Origin: GCA-2699445 sp032127075
Lineage (GTDB): Bacteria; Actinomycetota; Actinomycetes; S36-B12; GCA-2699445
Reading direction: 5' to 3'
Length of the DNA: 18,621 nucleotides
Assembly: GCA_032127075.1 (NCBI GenBank)
Contig: JAQAZZ010000182.1
Coordinates: 1 to 18,621, forward strand
Shown here: positions 1 to 6,802 of the stretch, in pieces
Numbering within the stretch: position 1 is the stretch's first letter
Layout: every line of letters begins with the position of its first letter
Made by a program: the position numbers and the translations under genes
Notes under the pieces: model-generated
What the model saw: the letters and a program-made list of their open reading frames with translations, nothing else
Database searches by the model: none
What the model was told of the DNA's origin: nothing

Positions 1-392
1 ATGTTCATGAAGATGCCCACGACCCGCATCATCAGCGTTTTGGGGGTCCGCATCTGCCACACCACGCGAGTCGAGTCCCCCTGGGGCGAGAGTTCGAATC
101 GCACTTGGCTCGTGGACTTGAAGGGTTTGGTGAAGACCAGGTCGATGTCCACCGACTCGTCGTCGGCGCCCACGACCTTCATCCGGCCGGCCCCGGCTTT
201 GCGGTTGCCGGACCATTCGTAGGCGGCGCCCACGCCGCGGTCCTGTCCGGTGTAGGTGCGCTTCAGATCGGGGTCGAGTCCTTCCCATGGCGACCATTTG
301 ACCCACTCGTGGAAGTCGACCAGCAGTGGCATCACTTCTTCGGCGGGGGCATTGACAGCGGTGGAGCGCTCGATGACGCTGAACTCGGTCAT
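1..392 (-). CDS. SRPBCC (START/polyketide-cyclase-like) family protein, 3' end outside window
   Basis: Translating the minus strand from the ATG at 392-390 gives 130 residues before the window edge, beginning MTEFSVIERSTAVNAPAEEV. The pattern is typical of SRPBCC helix-grip proteins: a first strand ending in 'ERSTAVNAPAEEVMPLLVDF', then 'WVKWSPWEGLDPDLKRTYTG', a glycine-rich turn 'GVGAAYEWSGN', and a later strand 'TRVVWQMRTP'. The family binds hydrophobic ligands in a deep cavity; no specific ligand can be assigned. Family length is about 150-170 residues, so only the last few dozen are missing. No Shine-Dalgarno is visible before the ATG, so the start rests on domain alignment. It is divergent from the ADP-ribosylglycohydrolase gene with 431 bp between. 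Confidence 0.82.
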   Translation of the reverse strand, partial: MTEFSVIERSTAVNAPAEEVMPLLVDFHEWVKWSPWEGLDPDLKRTYTGQDRGVGAAYEWSGNRKAGAGRMKVVGADDESVDIDLVFTKPFKSTSQVRFELSPQGDSTRVVWQMRTPKTLMMRVVGIFMN

Positions 393-823
393 GATCAGCA
401 GTCTTGCCGTCGCTGCCGCCTAGTGCAATGACCCGGCCTCCGTTTGCGCTGATCCGCCAACTCCGCCTGAGGGAGAGGCCCCAGGGCCGGCGGCAGCCGT
501 CGGGGTTGCACCCCGGCGGGAGCGGGGGAGAGCGCCACATGATCGTGGGTGCGAGCAGTAGCGCCGCAGGCTGGGCATCCGGCCGTGGATGTGTTGACCG
601 GGTCAGGCGCTGAGCCGGGAGAAGATTCCCCGTCACATGGAGTAGAGGCAGCCGCTGGACGAGCTGTGGGCGCCGGACGGCCACCCGGCTGCTGGGGCTC
701 ATGGCCGCCTGATGTCAGCGACGGCTGATACCGGCAGCTACGGAATCGCGGGCGGAAACAAGGTTGCGATCGGCTTGCGAACGGGTATGACGAAGGAACT
801 GACGGCAGACGAACAGGAGCGAT
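393..823. other. 431-bp gene-less divergent intergenic region
   Basis: This lies between the divergent SRPBCC and ADP-ribosylglycohydrolase genes. Short open frames exist on both strands, but none has a convincing ribosome binding site or a recognisable protein. A small GC hairpin (GGGGT-TGC-ACCCC) lies near 513-525. The only regulatory candidate I see is the promoter-like pair at 764-791. Confidence 0.5.
764..791 (+). promoter_or_regulatory. Candidate promoter of the ADP-ribosylglycohydrolase gene
   Basis: TTGCGA at 764-769 (4 of 6 to TTGACA) is separated by 16 bp from TATGAC at 786-791 (4 of 6 to TATAAT). It lies about 30 bp upstream of the start at 824 and leaves room for a leader containing the AGGAG site. 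This is a pattern match only. A second TTGCGA at 775-780 is too close to the -10 to pair with it. Confidence 0.3.
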
Positions 824-1804
824 ATGAGTGCAGCGGGGCAGGCGCCGGGCAGCCGGACCATGGACCACAGCCGTGCCATGGGAGCAGTGGTGGGTACCGC
901 GGTGGCAGATGCCCTGGGCGCCCCGTTCGAGTTCCGGCGGGCTGGACTGTTCTCCAGCACCTACCCGGATCTGGCCGCCGTCGCCGCCGACCCCCTGCCC
1001 GGCGGCGGGGTGTGGGGTCCGGGGGAATGGACCGACGACACCCAAATGGCGCTGCTGGTCGCTGACAGCCTGCTCGCCCACTCCGGGTTCGACCCGGCGG
1101 ACATGTTCGAGCGCTTCCGAACCTGGGCCGCTGCGCCGCTGAAGGACATCGGTATCTCCACCAGTTCGGTGCTGCGGGGCGGGCTGCCGTGGGATCTTGC
1201 TGCAATCGCGTACTGCAAGGGCAACCACGGTCACTGCGCCGGCAACGGTTCCGTCATGCGCGCGGCGACATCGGCGGTGTGCTTCGCTCGGGCGCCGCTG
1301 GCGGAATCCATGGCCCGCGCCCGGGACATCTCCGCCCTCACCCACGCCGACCCCGAGGCGGGGGCGGGGGTCGCGATCTTCCACGGGATCGTGCATGCGG
1401 CGATGGCCGGCGATGTCGATCCGCTGGACCGCATCCCGGAACTCGTGGCCAGCAACCCGGGTGCCCAGAAGTGGGCCGAATACCTTGACCCGTCCTGGGA
1501 GGCGAAGCCGAACACTGCCAACGGCGACGTGTGGAACGCCCTCGCCCAAGCGGTGTGGGTCCTGCGCCGCACCGATGATTACCCGCAAGCCATGGCCGAC
1601 GTCATCGACCTCGGCAACGACACCGACACGGTGGCGGCCATAGCGGGCGGGCTGATGGGAGCCATGTACGGCGTAGAGATCATCCCCGAAGCATGGCGCG
1701 CCTCACTGCTGGGGCACGTGCCCGGCTTCCACTCCAACCTGGTGGCAGCCGACCTCGAGCAGACGGCCCTGCAACTTCTGGCAGTGGGGCCCGGATCGGG
1801 CTGA
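824..1804 (+). CDS. ADP-ribosylglycohydrolase (DraG/ARH family)
   Basis: This 326-residue protein has the hallmarks of ADP-ribosylglycohydrolases, which remove ADP-ribose from proteins or small molecules using two Mg ions. It shows 'GTAVADALGAPFE' (24-36), the metal-binding 'WTDDTQMAL' (69-77; T70, D71, D72), 'GNGSVMRA' (140-147), 'THADPEA' (173-179) and the second metal motif 'GNDTDTVAAIAGGLMGA' (264-280; D266, D268, T269). All metal ligands are intact, so it is probably active. The start is supported by AGGAG at 815-819, 4 bp before ATG; an internal Met13 is the alternative. No signal peptide, so it is cytoplasmic. No ADP-ribosyltransferase partner is encoded nearby, so the substrate is unknown. 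Confidence 0.93.
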   Translation: MSAAGQAPGSRTMDHSRAMGAVVGTAVADALGAPFEFRRAGLFSSTYPDLAAVAADPLPGGGVWGPGEWTDDTQMALLVADSLLAHSGFDPADMFERFRTWAAAPLKDIGISTSSVLRGGLPWDLAAIAYCKGNHGHCAGNGSVMRAATSAVCFARAPLAESMARARDISALTHADPEAGAGVAIFHGIVHAAMAGDVDPLDRIPELVASNPGAQKWAEYLDPSWEAKPNTANGDVWNALAQAVWVLRRTDDYPQAMADVIDLGNDTDTVAAIAGGLMGAMYGVEIIPEAWRASLLGHVPGFHSNLVAADLEQTALQLLAVGPGSG

Positions 1805-1957
1805 CACGGGCCGCGGCCTGCGGCGCTCATCGGTACCGGCACAAACCACACTCACCTCCCCAATGCGGCCAACCGCCCCGATTCGGCAAGGACGCTGCGC
1901 GCGGCGCCCCCGTCCGCTAGACAAGGGACCCGTCGGCGGGGAGCCGATCGCCCACGC

Positions 1958-1972
1958 GGACCCCCGGGGTCC
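1958..1972. repeat. 15-bp palindrome GGACCCC-C-GGGGTCC in the leader of the Rpf-like gene
   Basis: Seven-base perfect arms surround a single C, ending 4 bp before the AAGGAG ribosome binding site at 1977-1982. It could be an operator or a hairpin affecting translation. Its C/G-tract core resembles the palindrome at 6776-6793, but in this GC-rich DNA that may be coincidence. Confidence 0.4.
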
Positions 1973-1989
1973 ATGCAAGGAGCATGACA

Positions 1990-2421
1990 GTGAAATCCAC
2001 CTTGGCCGCACCTGCCGTTGTCGTGGCCGCTTCCATCGCCCTGGCACCAGGACCCGCAGTTCCTGCCGCGGCGGCAGGCGCTGCAGTGGGGACGGAGGCG
2101 TCAGCCGGTGCCCGGGAGTTCACCCCCGGGGCTGTGGCTGAGCGCTTCCCCAAGCGCGGCAGCCTCAAGGGCTACAAGAAGGCCAAGCGATGGGCCCGGC
2201 TGCCGAAAGTGCGCTACATCCGCAAACGGGAGTCCGGCGGCAACTACCGCATCAACACCGGCAACGGCTACTACGGTGCCTACCAGATCGCCTACGCGAC
2301 ATGGCGGGCGGTGAACGGCCACCGTTTCGCCCCCACCGCCGACCAAGCGCCCAAGTACATCCAGGACTACGTCGCCTGGCGGTTGTTCAAGCGCGCTGGC
2401 TGGGCCCCCTGGGGCGGGTAG
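1990..2421 (+). CDS. Secreted transglycosylase-like / resuscitation-promoting-factor-like protein
   Basis: A small exported cell-wall hydrolase candidate. An N-terminal Ala-rich signal peptide (hydrophobic 'AAPAVVVAASIALAPGPAV') is followed by a basic linker and a lysozyme-like fold: 'YIRKRESGGNYRINTGNGYY' then 'GAYQIAYATWRAVNG', ending 'RAGWAPWGG'. The Glu in 'RESGG' aligns with the catalytic Glu of Rpf and transglycosylase-like domains, and 'NTGNGYYGxxQ' matches Rpf closely. The two Rpf disulfide cysteines are absent. Start choice: AAGGAG (1977-1982) is only 1 nt from the in-frame ATG at 1984 but 7 nt from GTG at 1990, so I favour GTG (143 residues). It should act on peptidoglycan outside the membrane. 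Convergent with the next gene. Confidence 0.82.
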   Translation: MKSTLAAPAVVVAASIALAPGPAVPAAAAGAAVGTEASAGAREFTPGAVAERFPKRGSLKGYKKAKRWARLPKVRYIRKRESGGNYRINTGNGYYGAYQIAYATWRAVNGHRFAPTADQAPKYIQDYVAWRLFKRAGWAPWGG

Positions 2422-2470
2422 GCAGTTAGGCAGACGTGCGCCGCCCCACGAGGAGGCGGGCGTCGCTGGC

Positions 2471-2487
2471 GCCGCCGCCGCCGCCGC
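2471..2487 (+). repeat. (GCC)n trinucleotide run
   Basis: Five GCC units plus GC lie in the short convergent intergenic region between the Rpf-like gene and the membrane-protein gene. It is a simple-sequence tract with no assigned role. Confidence 0.6.
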
Positions 2488-2508
2488 AGAGGTGTGGTCC
2501 TGGTGGTT

Positions 2509-3180
2509 CTACCTGTCACCGGCTCCGTAGGCCGATCGGCGGATCAGCCGCACGAGGGTGCCGCCGGTGAGCGCCCCGACGGTGACTCCCATGGCCACGG
2601 CGGCGGCTACCGCGACGGACACCATCGCCCACGCGGGGGAGTTGTCCGGCAGCAACGACAATGCCGCCACGGGGATCATCACCCCGACCAGCCAAGCCCC
2701 CGCCGTGATCGGGATCCAGCGGACCGATCGGGGCACTGACCGCCGCAGCACGAGCCACTGCCCGAACCCCATGCCGAGCAGTGCGCAGATCCACACCGGC
2801 ACCATCACGGCGAAAGCCACCGGCATGGTCAAGGCCTCAGACTCGAACAGCGCCGGCCCGGACATACCGGCGAACCAGGCGAACGCCGCAGCTGCGGCGG
2901 TCCAGGCGATCCAGCGGCCGCCGTCCAATGGCGGCACATGGCGGGACAGCACCCGCGACTGGGCGAATCCGAGGGCAGCACCCTCGAGCGAGCCGGCCAC
3001 AGTCAGGCCGAGGACCAGGGGGAACCCGTCGATGCCCGCCCCGGCGAGTAAGGCGCCGGTCACCGCGGGCGGGATGAAGCCGACGAGCTCGCCGATGACG
3101 AAGGCAGTTGTCCAGCGGCGCCGCAGCCCCGTCGTCTGCCACGGGGACGACTGCCGCTGCGACTCCTGCTGCTGCGCCAT
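2509..3180 (-). CDS. Six-helix integral membrane protein of unknown function
   Basis: The 223-residue protein has a polar Gln-rich N-terminus (1-20), then about six hydrophobic segments near 25-48, 53-76, 89-107, 119-144, 155-177 and 184-210. An internal duplication is visible: 'GFAQSRVLSRHVPPLDGGRW' (71-90) parallels 'GFGQWLVLRRSVPRSVRW' (138-155), both fitting GFxQxxVLxRxVP...RW. I recognise no enzymatic motif. The start is the only in-frame candidate, although GGAGG at 3182-3186 sits just 1 nt from the ATG, an unusually tight spacing. It lies 82 bp downstream of uvrD2 on the other side of that gene's stop being upstream at 3262, in the same direction, so co-transcription is possible. Confidence 0.75.
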   Translation of the reverse strand: MAQQQESQRQSSPWQTTGLRRRWTTAFVIGELVGFIPPAVTGALLAGAGIDGFPLVLGLTVAGSLEGAALGFAQSRVLSRHVPPLDGGRWIAWTAAAAAFAWFAGMSGPALFESEALTMPVAFAVMVPVWICALLGMGFGQWLVLRRSVPRSVRWIPITAGAWLVGVMIPVAALSLLPDNSPAWAMVSVAVAAAVAMGVTVGALTGGTLVRLIRRSAYGAGDR

Positions 3181-3261
3181 ACCTCCAGCATGCAGCGCCG
3201 TGTCGGCTGATTCAGCGCTTCACCGCCCGGCCTGGAGCGGCGTGCCGTGGGAGGGCCGGGC

Positions 3262-5286
3262 TCAGCCGGCACCCCGGGCCGCGGCGACCACGGCGAGCAC
3301 TTCCGCGCCGTACTTGTCCAGCTTGGCGGGTCCGATGCCGTGCAGCGGGGCGAGTTCAGCAGACGTGTGGGGGCGGTGCTGGGCGACCAGCCAAAGCGTG
3401 GAGTCGGGCAGGACGATGTAGGCGGGGATGTCGTCGGCTTGTGCGCGATCGCGGCGCCACGCGCGCAGTTGTTCGAACAGTTCCTCGTCGGAACCGGGGG
3501 CGGCGTCGATCGTGCGCCCGCCGCCCAGGGATCTGCGGCTGCTGTCAGACCGGACGCGGTCACGGCCCGCGGAACCGGGGCGCCGCGGGCGTTCGGGTTC
3601 GATGTCGGACAGGAACACGCTACGGCTGCGCTTGCGATCCGGTTTGCCGGAGACGCGCTGGGTTGCGGCCCACGAGAGAGCCAGATGTGCCTTCGCCCGG
3701 GTGATCCCGACGTAGAGCAGCCGCCTCTCTTCGGCCAGCAGCAGCGGGTCCTTGAGCGCCTGTTGCACCGGCAGGTGGCCCTGTTCCAGCCCGGGCAGGA
3801 ACACCGCTTGCCATTCCAGGCCCTTCGCCCCGTGCAGTGTGGCGATCTCCACGGCGTCTTCGGTGGTGGAGCCCTCCGACTCCCCGCGGCGGCGCAGGTC
3901 GTCGAGGATTCCGGCGTGGTCATGCTGCTCGCCGAGTTCGGTGACGATCTGCTGCAGCGCGGTCAGGGCGGCCTGCCGTTCCCGCTGCTCCGGGGTTTCC
4001 GGTTCCACGTCCGGGGTGTAGCCGAGCCGGTCGCGGAAGACCCGGTCGCACCACAGCAGCACCGATTCGTCGTCCTCCGGCGCCGAGCGGGCCAGTTCGG
4101 CTATCGCATCGCGGACCTCCCGGCGCTGGAAGAACGCCCGGCCTTTCACCCGGAACGGCAGCCCGGCGGTGGCCAGCGCGGCTTCGATGGCGGGGGTGTC
4201 GGCGTTGAGGCGGACCAGCACCGCAATCTCGTGCAGCGGGATGCCGGAATCAGCCCACCGGCGAGCTTGCTCGGCTATCGCGCGGGATTCCTCGTCCTGC
4301 GACTCGTAGCGCCGCACCTCCGGCTGGGGCCCCGCGCCTGCGAGGGCTTTGAGTTGGATGGCACCGGACCGGCCGCCAGCGATGAGCCGGTTGGCCGGGG
4401 TGAGGATCTGTGGTGTGGAGCGGTAGTTCACGCTGAGTTCGAACGACGCAGCGTCGGGGAAATCGGCGGTGAAGCCGCTCAGATAGCGCGAGGTGGCGCC
4501 GGTGAAGGTGTAGATCGTCTGGTTCTCGTCACCCACCACGCTGATGTCCCGCGAATCGCCGAGCCACAGTTGCAGGAGGCCGTACTGGGCGGGGTTGGTG
4601 TCCTGGAACTCGTCGACGCTGAACCAGCGGTACCGGTGCTGCACCTGCTCGCGGACCTCGGCGTGGTCGGCCAGCAGGTCGGTGCACCGCAGGATCATGT
4701 CCTCGAAGTCGACCTGGTGGCGCTGGGCTTTGCCTTCTTCGTAGCGGCGGAAGATCTTGGCCAGCAGGTCTGCCGGGATCGGCAGCGACCGCCCCGCGGC
4801 ATCGGCGGCGGCCTCGACCCCATCGATGTCCACCCGGCGGCTCTTGATCCAGGCGATGGTTTCCAGCACATCCTGTGTGGCGGTGAACCGGTAGTGGCCG
4901 GGCAATCCCCGGACCATGGGATTGATCGCCCGCCACGGGCTGTCAAGGATCTGCAGTTCCTCGCCGTGCACCCGGGGCCAGAAGTGCCGCAACTGCCGCC
5001 ACGCAGTCGCGTGGAACGTCGATGCGGTAGCCCCGCGGACACCCATGCGGGCAAGCCGTCCGCTCATCTCGTCGGCCGCCTTCTTGGTGAACGTGACCAG
5101 CAGTGCGGTACGCGGGTCCATCGCCCCGACCGCCGCAGCGTGGGCGGTGCGGTGTGTGATGACGCGGGTCTTGCCGGTTCCCGCGCCAGCGTGGATCACC
5201 ACCGGACCCGAGACCTGCCGCGCGGCAGTCCGCTGCTCGTCGTTGAGGCCCGCCAGGAAGTGCTCCGGGTCGTCCGCAGCGAGCAT
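3262..5286 (-). CDS. uvrD2: UvrD2-type superfamily 1A DNA helicase with C-terminal HRDC domain
   Basis: A 674-residue ATP-dependent 3'-5' helicase with the full SF1A motif set: Walker A 'HAGAGTGKT' (32-40), motif Ia 'LLVTFTKKAADEM' (62-74), 'STFHATAWRQL' (89-99), motif II 'VDEFQDTN' (224-231), motif III 'VGDENQTIYTFTGA' (251-264), motif IV 'VNYRSTPQIL' (286-295), motif V 'TLHGAKGLEW' (483-492) and motif VI 'LYVGITRAKAHL' (524-535). An HRDC-like domain follows (about 600-672, 'GIGPAKLDKYG'). This layout matches mycobacterial UvrD2, about 700 residues. The cysteine-rich segment I expect between core and HRDC is missing: the only cysteines are C201 and C413. Start: ATG at 5286, or GTG at 5292, which sits 5 nt after a GAGGGG site. 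Role: DNA repair/maintenance in the cytoplasm. Confidence 0.93.
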   Translation of the reverse strand: MLAADDPEHFLAGLNDEQRTAARQVSGPVVIHAGAGTGKTRVITHRTAHAAAVGAMDPRTALLVTFTKKAADEMSGRLARMGVRGATASTFHATAWRQLRHFWPRVHGEELQILDSPWRAINPMVRGLPGHYRFTATQDVLETIAWIKSRRVDIDGVEAAADAAGRSLPIPADLLAKIFRRYEEGKAQRHQVDFEDMILRCTDLLADHAEVREQVQHRYRWFSVDEFQDTNPAQYGLLQLWLGDSRDISVVGDENQTIYTFTGATSRYLSGFTADFPDAASFELSVNYRSTPQILTPANRLIAGGRSGAIQLKALAGAGPQPEVRRYESQDEESRAIAEQARRWADSGIPLHEIAVLVRLNADTPAIEAALATAGLPFRVKGRAFFQRREVRDAIAELARSAPEDDESVLLWCDRVFRDRLGYTPDVEPETPEQRERQAALTALQQIVTELGEQHDHAGILDDLRRRGESEGSTTEDAVEIATLHGAKGLEWQAVFLPGLEQGHLPVQQALKDPLLLAEERRLLYVGITRAKAHLALSWAATQRVSGKPDRKRSRSVFLSDIEPERPRRPGSAGRDRVRSDSSRRSLGGGRTIDAAPGSDEELFEQLRAWRRDRAQADDIPAYIVLPDSTLWLVAQHRPHTSAELAPLHGIGPAKLDKYGAEVLAVVAAARGAG

Positions 5287-5352
5287 CGACACAGTGCCCC
5301 CTCTCGTCCCCGCAACCGTAGACCAGGGGCGCGACAACCACTCCTGCCAGGA

Positions 5353-6078
5353 CTAGCAGGGGCCTTCGCGGACTGGTGTGGTGGAGCGAACCGACAGGGT
5401 CAGGCTTTCGCTGGTCATCTGCATGCAGTAGTCGCCACTGTCGGTGTCTGTTATCACCAGGCTGGGGCTGTCGGTGCAGGCTACGGAATTCAAGGGTTCG
5501 TAGCCGCCCTCGGATTCCAGCAGGGAGCCGTTGGGTGTGTACTGCGACGTTGCCGCCAAGACGTTGCGCTGCGCCGTGGCGGCTGCCTGCAGGTTGTCAT
5601 TCATCTCGACACGGCAGGCGGACGGCACCCCCTCACTCTCGACGAAGCCCTCAAGGACGGGGGCAGCGAGCGCGGCCACGATAACTCCGGCGCCGAGGAC
5701 CATCGCGATGATGGCGCGGACCATGCCCTTCTCCCTCGGCGTGGCCCTGTTGATCCGATGGCGGGCGGCGATGCCGAGCAGAAGGGCAGCCGCGCCGAAG
5801 CCGACCGCGATGAGCGGAGCGTTCTCTTCGATGGCCAGCGGCACCCACAGAACCGCCACCAGCGCGGTGATGAGCGCAGTGAACGATGTCCCGTTCTGGC
5901 CCGGCTTCGCGGGGCGCCAGCGGTCCTTCCTGGGGTCGTAGATCCGCGAGGCTGTCGGCACCCGCCTCGCCTTCAGCAGGGCCTCCACCTGTTCCCGGGT
6001 ATACGGGCCGAAGCTTTGCCCATCGGAATCGATCCACCAAGCGGTCGAATCCTTGGGCTGGGTCTGCTCCACTGGCAC
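5353..6078 (-). CDS. GYF_2-domain membrane protein with cysteine-containing, pilin-like ectodomain
   Basis: Starting at GTG 6078 (AAGGAG at 6083-6088, 4 nt spacing; GTG 6072 is the alternative) the product has 241 residues. Residues 13-55 form a GYF_2-type domain ('WWIDSDGQSFGPYTREQVEA', 'IYDPRKDRWRPA'), a predicted cytoplasmic protein-interaction module. Hydrophobic segments at about 66-83, 88-104 and 121-143 resemble DUF4190-like cassettes. The remaining 100 residues should be outside the membrane and hold C155, C201, C218 and C241. The stretch 'AAATAQRNVLAATSQYTPNG' with a later 'DYCMQMTSESL' recalls the C-terminal part of type IV pilin-like proteins, but there is no prepilin signal. Function unknown. 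It precedes uvrD2 on the same strand with a gap of about 65 bp. Confidence 0.78.
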   Translation of the reverse strand: MPVEQTQPKDSTAWWIDSDGQSFGPYTREQVEALLKARRVPTASRIYDPRKDRWRPAKPGQNGTSFTALITALVAVLWVPLAIEENAPLIAVGFGAAALLLGIAARHRINRATPREKGMVRAIIAMVLGAGVIVAALAAPVLEGFVESEGVPSACRVEMNDNLQAAATAQRNVLAATSQYTPNGSLLESEGGYEPLNSVACTDSPSLVITDTDSGDYCMQMTSESLTLSVRSTTPVREGPC

Positions 6079-6259
6079 GCCTCTCCTTCCGCGCGGCCGA
6101 CAGTGGCAGCGCCCCGCCGGTTCCCACCGTCGCGGATCGGGGGTCACTCGGCAACCCGATCATTCCATCGCGTCCGGCGGCGGCTGCGTGGCACCCGACG
6201 GCGCACGTGTGCTGTGATGGAGGTAGGAGCCCCGGGACGGGTATGCGGCGATATACCGA

Positions 6260-6287
6260 CCGAGTGCCGGTCCTGGTCCCGGCTCGG
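6260..6287 (+). repeat. Short imperfect hairpin in the leader of the gene at 6304
   Basis: CCGAG-TG-CCGG (6260-6270) can pair with CCGG-CTCGG (6279-6287), leaving a 2-nt bulge and an 8-nt loop. It ends 5 bp before the strong AGGAGG ribosome binding site (6293-6298). A TATACC hexamer at 6252-6257 could be a -10 element, placing the hairpin at the very 5' end of the message. Suggestive only. Confidence 0.3.
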
Positions 6288-6303
6288 CGATCAGGAGGTC
6301 GAT

Positions 6304-6693
6304 ATGACCAGCACGCAGCGGCAGAGCCATGAGCAGCGGGTGGAAGCAGCCCGGTCCGCATACGAGGATCTGGGGCCCGACAAGCGTTCGGCCACGGCCC
6401 TCGACATCCAGTGCGACCGCGGCCACCACTTGGCCAAGGTCTACCGGACCCCGGTCGGCTTGGTGTATGTCGCGGCCAAGAGGTCGCATTCGCACGGCCA
6501 GCGCGACCAGCCCGACACGGGCCACTCCGCCGGGAAGATCGACGACGTGGTGGAACCATTGCCGGAATCGGCGCCGGTGGACTCCCCGGACTCGCTGCCC
6601 GCCTGGTGCGACTGCGGCCAGCACAACCTGTTGCCGGCAGCGGTGCTGGAGTGGATCTCCGACGGCGAGCATCGGGTGGTCATCGACGGGTAG
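6304..6693 (+). CDS. Small hypothetical protein with putative Cys/His metal site
   Basis: This 129-residue soluble protein has a strong Shine-Dalgarno (AGGAGG at 6293-6298, 5 nt before ATG). I do not recognise a named family. Two Cys/His clusters are separated by about 60 residues: 'CDRGHH' (C37, H41, H42) within 'IQCDRGHHLAKVYRTPVGLV', and 'WCDCGQH' (C102, C104, H107). Together they could form a split zinc-ribbon-like site. The middle (58-95) is polar and His/Ser/Pro/Asp-rich and probably flexible. The C-terminus 'AAVLEWISDGEHRVVIDG' looks like a helix followed by a strand. Divergent from the GYF_2 gene; the DUF302 gene follows on the same strand after 108 bp but has its own apparent promoter. 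Confidence 0.75.
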   Translation: MTSTQRQSHEQRVEAARSAYEDLGPDKRSATALDIQCDRGHHLAKVYRTPVGLVYVAAKRSHSHGQRDQPDTGHSAGKIDDVVEPLPESAPVDSPDSLPAWCDCGQHNLLPAAVLEWISDGEHRVVIDG

Positions 6694-6775
6694 GCCGAGT
6701 GTGCCTGGCTGGGTCCTCGAGCGCGTCTGGCTGAATCCTTGAGTACGTCCGGGGCGGCGCCGCGGGCCGTTCGGT

Positions 6776-6793
6776 GATGCCCCCGGGGGTATC
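6776..6793. promoter_or_regulatory. Operator-like 18-bp palindrome overlapping the DUF302 promoter
   Basis: GATGCCCCCGGGGGTATC is an inverted repeat of two 9-base halves with one mismatched pair. Its right end overlaps TATCAT (6790-6795), a good -10 hexamer. C-tract/G-tract palindromes flanked by TA resemble operators of the CsoR/RcnR/FrmR/CstR (DUF156) repressor family. No such repressor is encoded in this window, so the regulator is an inference. Confidence 0.5.
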
Positions 6794-6802
6794 ATCCGAG
6801 TA
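6790..6802 (+). promoter_or_regulatory. -10 element of a probable leaderless transcript
   Basis: TATCAT at 6790-6795 (5 of 6 to TATAAT) ends 6 nt before the A of the ATG at 6802, exactly the geometry of a transcript beginning at its start codon. There is no Shine-Dalgarno before this ATG. No good -35 hexamer is visible. Confidence 0.5.

Noticed and set aside
395..1588. Minus-strand open frame of about 400 codons opposite the ADP-ribosylglycohydrolase gene
   Set aside because: Composition is Arg/Pro/His-rich with no domain, and the plus strand holds all family motifs.
824..1804. ADP-ribosylglycohydrolase as the antitoxin half of a toxin-antitoxin or defence pair
   Set aside because: No ADP-ribosyltransferase or small toxin-like gene is adjacent; the flanks are a gene-less region and a cell-wall hydrolase.
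1805..1983. Possible c-di-AMP (ydaO-type) riboswitch ahead of the Rpf-like gene, as known for actinobacterial rpf genes
   Set aside because: The conserved ydaO segments I know (such as the GACAGCTAACCTCG-like motif) are not present in this 180-bp leader.
3247..6693. Very long plus-strand open frame (over 1100 codons) opposite uvrD2 and the GYF_2 gene
   Set aside because: It is an antisense shadow created by GC-rich codon use; only its end (6304-6693) has a ribosome binding site and protein-like composition. The opposite strand encodes clear helicase motifs.
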